From: Spirochaetota bacterium
GTDB taxonomy: Bacteria > Spirochaetota > Spirochaetia > Treponematales > Rectinemataceae
Direction of reading: 5' to 3'
DNA: 8,719 nt
Assembly (NCBI GenBank): GCA_023421875.1
Contig: JAEZSM010000062.1
Coordinates: 1 to 8,719, forward strand
The notes under the pieces are model-generated. The model saw only the letters and a program-made list of their open reading frames with translations, was not told where the DNA came from and did no database searches. The position numbers and the translations under genes were made by a program. Positions within the stretch are counted from its first letter, which is position 1. Every line of letters starts with the position of its first letter. Positions 5,258-8,719 of this stretch are shown here, one piece after another.

Positions 5258-6943
5258 ATGAAGAAAACTGTCATGACAGTAGTGCTCTTGGCCGCGGGCT
5301 TGGCGATGGTATTCGCCCAGACCCCAGTAAACCTGTACGGCAGAGGAGCCCAGGGAGTGAACGGCGTAGTAGCCGCCGCCAAACCCGAGGCATCCCAGGT
5401 GGGCGTCGATATTCTCAAAGCCGGCGGCAATGCGGTGGACGCGGCCATAGCCACGGCCTTCGCATTGGGCGTGCTGGAGCCCAACGCCTCCGGAGTAGGC
5501 GGCGGCGGATTCATGATCATAAAAATGGCCGACATGGCCGAAGCCGTGGTGGTCGATTTCAGGGAGACGGCACCGGCTGCAGCCCACGATAAAATGTACC
5601 TGGGTGCCGACGGCAAGGTAATTCCCAAATCCACATACGAGGGCGGCCTCTCTGTGGGCGTCCCCGGCGAGGTCAAGGGACTGCTTTATGCCTTTGACCA
5701 CTATGGTTCGGGCAAGCTCTCCAGGATGGACATCATCCAGCCGGCCATCAGTTGGGCAGTGAAGGGCGTTCCCGTCACCGTCAACCTTGCAACCATAATC
5801 AAGGACAATTACGAAAAACTGGTCAAATATGAAGAGGGCACCAAAATCTACCTGGACGATGGGCTTCCCTTCGAGGTAGGCGACAGTTTCACCAACCTGG
5901 ACCTGGCAAACACCCTGGCCAAGATAGGCATCTATGGCGAGGACGCGGTCTACAAGGGCGAAATCGCCCAGGCCATCGTGGACGAAGTCCGCAAGAGAGG
6001 CGGCGTGCTCTCCCTGGAGGACCTGGCCAACTATGAGGTCAAGATCCGCAAGCCCGTCGAGGGTACTTACAGAGGCTACACGGTCCTCTCAGTGCCTCCC
6101 GCCTCCTCGGGCGGCACCCACCTGGTGCAGATGCTCAACATCATGGAGAACTTCGACGTTGCCGCATCGGTACAGGGCAGCGCGGCCAACGCCCACCTCT
6201 GGGCCGAGACCCTCAAGATGACCTTTGCCGATCGCTCCAAGTTCATGGCGGACACCGATTTCGTAAAGGTGCCCTTAGCTGGCCTTAGCTCCAAGGACTA
6301 CGCCAAGACCCTGGCCGCCAAGATCGATAAGGCCAAGCCCATGGCATCAGGCACGGCTGGCGATCCCTCCAAGTACGAGTCTGGATCCACCACCAGTCTT
6401 TCGGTCATGGACAAAGACGGCAACATGGTCAACATCACCAAGTCCATCAACTACTTCTTCGGCTCCGGCGTTGTGGTTCCCGGTACCGGCATCATCATGA
6501 ACGACCACATGGACGACTTCGTGCCGACCCCCGGATCGGTCAACTCTGTCCAGCCCGGCAAGCGCCCTCTCTCCTCCATGAGCCCCACACTGGTTCTTGA
6601 TCCCAAGGGCAGGTCCTTCATGACCCTAGGCTCCCCCGGCGCCACCAGGATATTCCCCACAGTAGCCCAGGTTATCTCCAACGTAGTCGACTTCGGCATG
6701 CCCATCCAGGATGCCATTCTGGCTCCACGAGTCTTCCAGATGGCCTCCGGCGCCATCAACCTCGAAGGAAGGTATTCCATCAACGCCTACGAGGCGCTTA
6801 AGAAGATGGGCCACACCGTGACGGTACGCGGTGACTGGGACGCCTACTTTGGCGGCGTGCACGCAGTCCTCTACGACTATGATGCAGGCCTCCTCTATGG
6901 CGGAGCAGATCCCCGCAGAGATGGCCAGGCAGCGGCCTATTGA
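5258..6943 (+). CDS. ggt: Gamma-glutamyltranspeptidase / gamma-glutamyl hydrolase precursor, exported
   Basis: An Ntn hydrolase that cleaves gamma-glutamyl bonds (glutathione, gamma-glutamyl peptides, possibly polyglutamate) outside the cytoplasmic membrane. The 561-residue precursor begins with a signal peptide (MKK, hydrophobic core, likely cut after VFA, residue 20). GVGGGGFMII is at 79-88. R102 in DFRETAP matches the substrate-carboxylate Arg (E. coli R114). Autocatalytic processing should occur before T378 in GSTTSLSV, giving a large chain of about 357 residues and a small chain of 184. The small chain has INYFFGSG, MDDF (418-421), KRPLSSMSP (435-443), GSPGA (458-462) and the DPRRDG tail. 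Against E. coli, the lid-loop segment between MDDF and KRPLSS is about 10 residues shorter, and three pocket positions differ. AAGGAGG (5246-5252) precedes ATG by 5 nt. Codons, especially in the 3' half, lean strongly to C/G endings, consistent with good expression. It is monocistronic up to the terminator. Confidence 0.95.
   Translation: MKKTVMTVVLLAAGLAMVFAQTPVNLYGRGAQGVNGVVAAAKPEASQVGVDILKAGGNAVDAAIATAFALGVLEPNASGVGGGGFMIIKMADMAEAVVVDFRETAPAAAHDKMYLGADGKVIPKSTYEGGLSVGVPGEVKGLLYAFDHYGSGKLSRMDIIQPAISWAVKGVPVTVNLATIIKDNYEKLVKYEEGTKIYLDDGLPFEVGDSFTNLDLANTLAKIGIYGEDAVYKGEIAQAIVDEVRKRGGVLSLEDLANYEVKIRKPVEGTYRGYTVLSVPPASSGGTHLVQMLNIMENFDVAASVQGSAANAHLWAETLKMTFADRSKFMADTDFVKVPLAGLSSKDYAKTLAAKIDKAKPMASGTAGDPSKYESGSTTSLSVMDKDGNMVNITKSINYFFGSGVVVPGTGIIMNDHMDDFVPTPGSVNSVQPGKRPLSSMSPTLVLDPKGRSFMTLGSPGATRIFPTVAQVISNVVDFGMPIQDAILAPRVFQMASGAINLEGRYSINAYEALKKMGHTVTVRGDWDAYFGGVHAVLYDYDAGLLYGGADPRRDGQAAAY
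5267..5280. promoter_or_regulatory. Perfect 14-bp palindrome within the first codons of ggt
   Basis: ACTGTCATGACAGT is its own reverse complement and spans codons 4-8 of ggt. It shares the TGTCA/TGACA arms of the upstream palindrome at 5160-5173; the centres are 107 bp apart, close to ten helical turns. It could be a downstream operator for looping repression, or an RNA structure near the start codon. Chance from Thr-Val-Met-Thr-Val codons cannot be excluded. Confidence 0.4.
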
Positions 6944-6977
6944 TCACTTCAGGCCTAATTCTGTAGTTTGATTTCCG

Positions 6978-7016
6978 CGGGGCGCCGCCGGCCTGAGTGG
7001 CGCCCCGATTTTTATT
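6978..7016 (+). terminator. Rho-independent terminator after ggt
   Basis: A 9-bp perfect GC stem CGGGGCGCC (6978-6986) / GGCGCCCCG (6999-7007) has a 12-nt loop and is followed by ATTTTTATT. It begins 35 bp after the ggt stop, so ggt is mainly its own transcription unit. The permease operon would then need its own promoter or read-through. Confidence 0.85.
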
Positions 7017-7082
7017 CGATTTGCCGTCGGCAGGGCCTTGCATGCCGTGCTCAGGCTATTTACTTTCTGCGAGGAGCCTAAG

Positions 7083-8351
7083 GTGTCAGAATTACTCATT
7101 TTCATCATCATGGTTGGTGTTTTTGCCGCCGTATCCTTTGCCCTCAAGTGGCCGGTGTCTATCAGCATGCTCTTTGCCGCCGTGGCGGGGGCTATGGCGG
7201 GAGGCAAGGGCCTCCCTGTGCGCCACCTGGTGGAGGGAAGCTTCGGTTATGTGGATACGATATTGACTATTTCCACGGCCATGATTTTCATGAATGCATT
7301 CAAGGAATCGGGAGGTCTCGAATCCCTCTCCACCGCTGTTATACGGAAATTCCATAAAATTCCGGCGCTACTGGTGATTCTTCTCATGTTCGTTGCCATG
7401 TTTCCCGGGATGATAACCGGCTCATCCAGCGCAGCGGTGCTCACCGCCGGAGCGGTGGTGGCGCCGATCTTAGGCCTCATGGGCATTCCAACCCCTCAAA
7501 TTGCAGCCTTCATCGCCATGGCGGGCATCCTTGGTATGATAGCGCCCCCGGTAAACGTCCCCGCCATGATCATCGGCGGCGGCATCGACATGCCCTATGT
7601 CGGCTTTGAGATACCCCTGATGCTGCTTACCTTTCCGCTGGCTATCCTCTCGGCTCTCTGGTTCGGCTACCGCTACACAAAGAAGACCGATATGAAAAAA
7701 GTCCTCACCACTCTGGACAGCACCGTCCTGGACAAGTATGGGGCATTCAGGCTTTTTTCTCCCGTCATCCTGGTCCTCCTGCTCATGGTTGCCGACAGGG
7801 CTTTTCCGAAATACTCGAGCTTAGGAATGCCCCTCATCTTCACCATTGGAGCCGTCCTCGCCTTTTTTACCGGCAAGCGTTTCAATGTGCTTTCTGCCGC
7901 CAGGGTGGCGGTGGAACAGGCATTGCCTGTACTGGGCATACTGGTGGGCGTCGGCATGTTCATTCAGATCATGACCCTCACCGGCGTACGGGGCTTTATC
8001 GTCGTAAACGCTCTTTCTGTGCCGCCAGCCCTACTGTATCTCGCCATTGCCGTGTCCATACCGATATTCGGGGCCGTCTCTGCATTCGGTTCGGCCAGTG
8101 TCCTCGGCGTTCCATTCCTCCTGGCCTTGCTGCAGCAAGATCAGATCATTACTGCGGCCGCCCTTTCCCTAGTCTGCGCGCTTGGGGATTTTATGCCTCC
8201 CACCGCGCTGTCGGCCATATTCGCGGCCCAGGTAGTGGGTCTTAAAGGTTATGGCTCGACAATTAAAAAACTGATTATCCCATCCCTGGTTGTCGTGGCT
8301 TGGGCGCTTATATTCATCATTTTTTCCAAGCAAATTCGCGGGATGCTGTAA
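7083..8351 (+). CDS. DctM-like permease of the ion transporter superfamily (TRAP large-subunit type)
   Basis: A 422-residue polytopic inner-membrane protein, the usual size of TRAP DctM subunits, with about 10-12 hydrophobic segments. The two halves mirror each other. The first has GMITGSSSAAVL (109-120) then GMIAPPVNVPAMI (151-163). The second has SAFGSASVLGVP (333-344) then GDFMPPTALSAIF (368-380). These Ser/Gly-rich and PP motifs fit the paired hairpins and broken helices of ion-transporter-superfamily carriers. I chose GTG 7083 because GAGGAG (7071-7076) lies 6 nt before it; the frame is also open to TTG 7038, which would add 15 polar residues without support. No DctP binding protein or normal DctQ subunit is adjacent, so it may work as a secondary carrier or with the 47-residue neighbour. 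Substrate unknown; an organic acid or amino-acid-like anion is a family-based guess. It leads an operon with two downstream genes. Confidence 0.75.
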   Translation: MSELLIFIIMVGVFAAVSFALKWPVSISMLFAAVAGAMAGGKGLPVRHLVEGSFGYVDTILTISTAMIFMNAFKESGGLESLSTAVIRKFHKIPALLVILLMFVAMFPGMITGSSSAAVLTAGAVVAPILGLMGIPTPQIAAFIAMAGILGMIAPPVNVPAMIIGGGIDMPYVGFEIPLMLLTFPLAILSALWFGYRYTKKTDMKKVLTTLDSTVLDKYGAFRLFSPVILVLLLMVADRAFPKYSSLGMPLIFTIGAVLAFFTGKRFNVLSAARVAVEQALPVLGILVGVGMFIQIMTLTGVRGFIVVNALSVPPALLYLAIAVSIPIFGAVSAFGSASVLGVPFLLALLQQDQIITAAALSLVCALGDFMPPTALSAIFAAQVVGLKGYGSTIKKLIIPSLVVVAWALIFIIFSKQIRGML

Positions 8352-8363
8352 GGAGGCCCTGGT

Positions 8364-8507
8364 ATGAAAATTATCTATCTGACCATATTGGCTGGGGTGC
8401 TGGGGCTTTGTCTTTGGAGTCTCTTGAGCGCCAAGAAACCCAGTGTCCAGGCTACTGCTGCGATGGTGATCGTTCCCCTCGTGCTGCGGCTCTTGCTTAT
8501 CAACTAG
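8364..8507 (+). CDS. 47-residue membrane micropeptide, unknown function
   Basis: A short reading frame with a strong ribosome-binding site: AAGGAGG (8350-8356) overlaps the permease stop and lies 7 nt before ATG. The product is almost entirely two hydrophobic helices (about residues 2-21 and 31-46), separated by a short polar turn, LSAKKPSVQ (21-29). The positive turn suggests both termini face out and the loop faces the cytoplasm. Its stop TAG overlaps the next gene's Shine-Dalgarno, so all three genes are tightly coupled. I do not recognise a family. It is far shorter than DctQ (usually four helices), so it may be an accessory or stabilising subunit of the permease. That role is inferred from position only. 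Confidence 0.75.
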   Translation: MKIIYLTILAGVLGLCLWSLLSAKKPSVQATAAMVIVPLVLRLLLIN

Positions 8508-8518
8508 GAGGTGAAACG

Positions 8519-8719
8519 ATGAAAAAGCATCAGATCAGCGCAATCGGTTTTCTTATCCTCGCTCTGGCTGCGGCGGGTATCGCCGGAGCTTCCTTCCTCA
8601 CTATGAGGGAAAGCGAATACATTGCCAAAGGCCCGGGAGTCAGCGAGATTAAAATGCTCTCCGACTGGTTCCCCGATCTGGCGGGCGGACCCGGCGATAC
8701 GGAGGTCTACATTTTCAAG
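8519..8719 (+). CDS. Membrane-anchored or exported protein, N-terminal 67 residues (partial, 3' end outside window)
   Basis: The frame opens at an ATG preceded by an excellent Shine-Dalgarno AGGAGGTG (8506-8513; AGGAGG ends 7 nt before ATG) and stays open to the window edge. The N-terminus (MKKHQ, then a hydrophobic stretch to about residue 28) is a signal anchor or signal peptide. A polar segment follows, with MLSDWFPDLAGGPGDTEVYI (about 47-66). That segment resembles the lead-in of some secreted or anchored zinc-peptidase-like proteins of the succinylglutamate desuccinylase/aspartoacylase (M14-like) group. The expected metal-binding motif would lie beyond the window, so this is a weak guess. 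It is the third gene of the permease operon. Confidence 0.7.
   Translation, partial: MKKHQISAIGFLILALAAAGIAGASFLTMRESEYIAKGPGVSEIKMLSDWFPDLAGGPGDTEVYIFK

Noticed and set aside
5237..5701. Minus-strand frames (two overlapping, about 150 codons) opposite the ggt 5' end
   Set aside because: Composition mirrors the ggt codons; they would cross the ggt start region and have no motif.
7038..7082. Upstream TTG start for the permease adding 15 residues
   Set aside because: It has no Shine-Dalgarno, and the added residues are atypical, whereas GTG 7083 has GAGGAG at 6 nt.

Overview
The window is a gene-dense piece of a bacterial chromosome, GC-rich by eye, with eight protein-coding genes (two cut by the window edges). 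No rRNA, tRNA, CRISPR array, insertion sequence or phage gene is visible. A spirochaete of the Treponema/Spirochaeta type is my best guess. It rests on gene style: a long MetRS with a C-terminal tRNA-binding domain, a FemX-like peptidoglycan-bridge enzyme beside it, an AMMECR1/Memo pair, and a lone NtrC-type regulator. This is recognition by family, not a database match, and I hold it at about 0.5.

Layout. (1) 2-2307, plus strand: the 3' half of metG, translationally coupled by an ATGA overlap to a FemA/FemB/FemX-family aminoacyltransferase. (2) 2297-3697, minus strand: a two-gene operon for AmmeMemoRadiSam proteins B (Memo-like) and A (AMMECR1), convergent with and overlapping the femX-like gene by 11 bp. 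A good sigma-70-type promoter drives it. (3) 3759-5144, plus strand: a complete sigma-54-dependent response regulator with no kinase gene beside it. (4) 5258-6943: an exported gamma-glutamyltranspeptidase with its own promoter, TGTCA/TGACA palindromes around the start, and a strong terminator. (5) 7083-8719: a tight operon of a DctM-like ion-transporter-superfamily permease, a 47-residue two-helix membrane micropeptide, and the start of a membrane-anchored or exported protein that runs off the window.

How they may work together. The first two blocks look like housekeeping or conserved-accessory genes. The last three may form a peptide or gamma-glutamyl-compound utilisation module. In this reading GGT releases amino acids or glutamate outside the cytoplasmic membrane, the permease takes up a product, and the truncated last gene may be another extracytoplasmic hydrolase. 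The sigma-54 activator just upstream is a natural candidate regulator, but no proper -24/-12 promoter was found in the window. The most interesting points are the repeated TGTCA/TGACA motif around ggt, a lid-less GGT with three changed active-site positions, the unnamed membrane micropeptide translated between permease and partner, and a Memo protein that has lost part of its family's conserved pocket.
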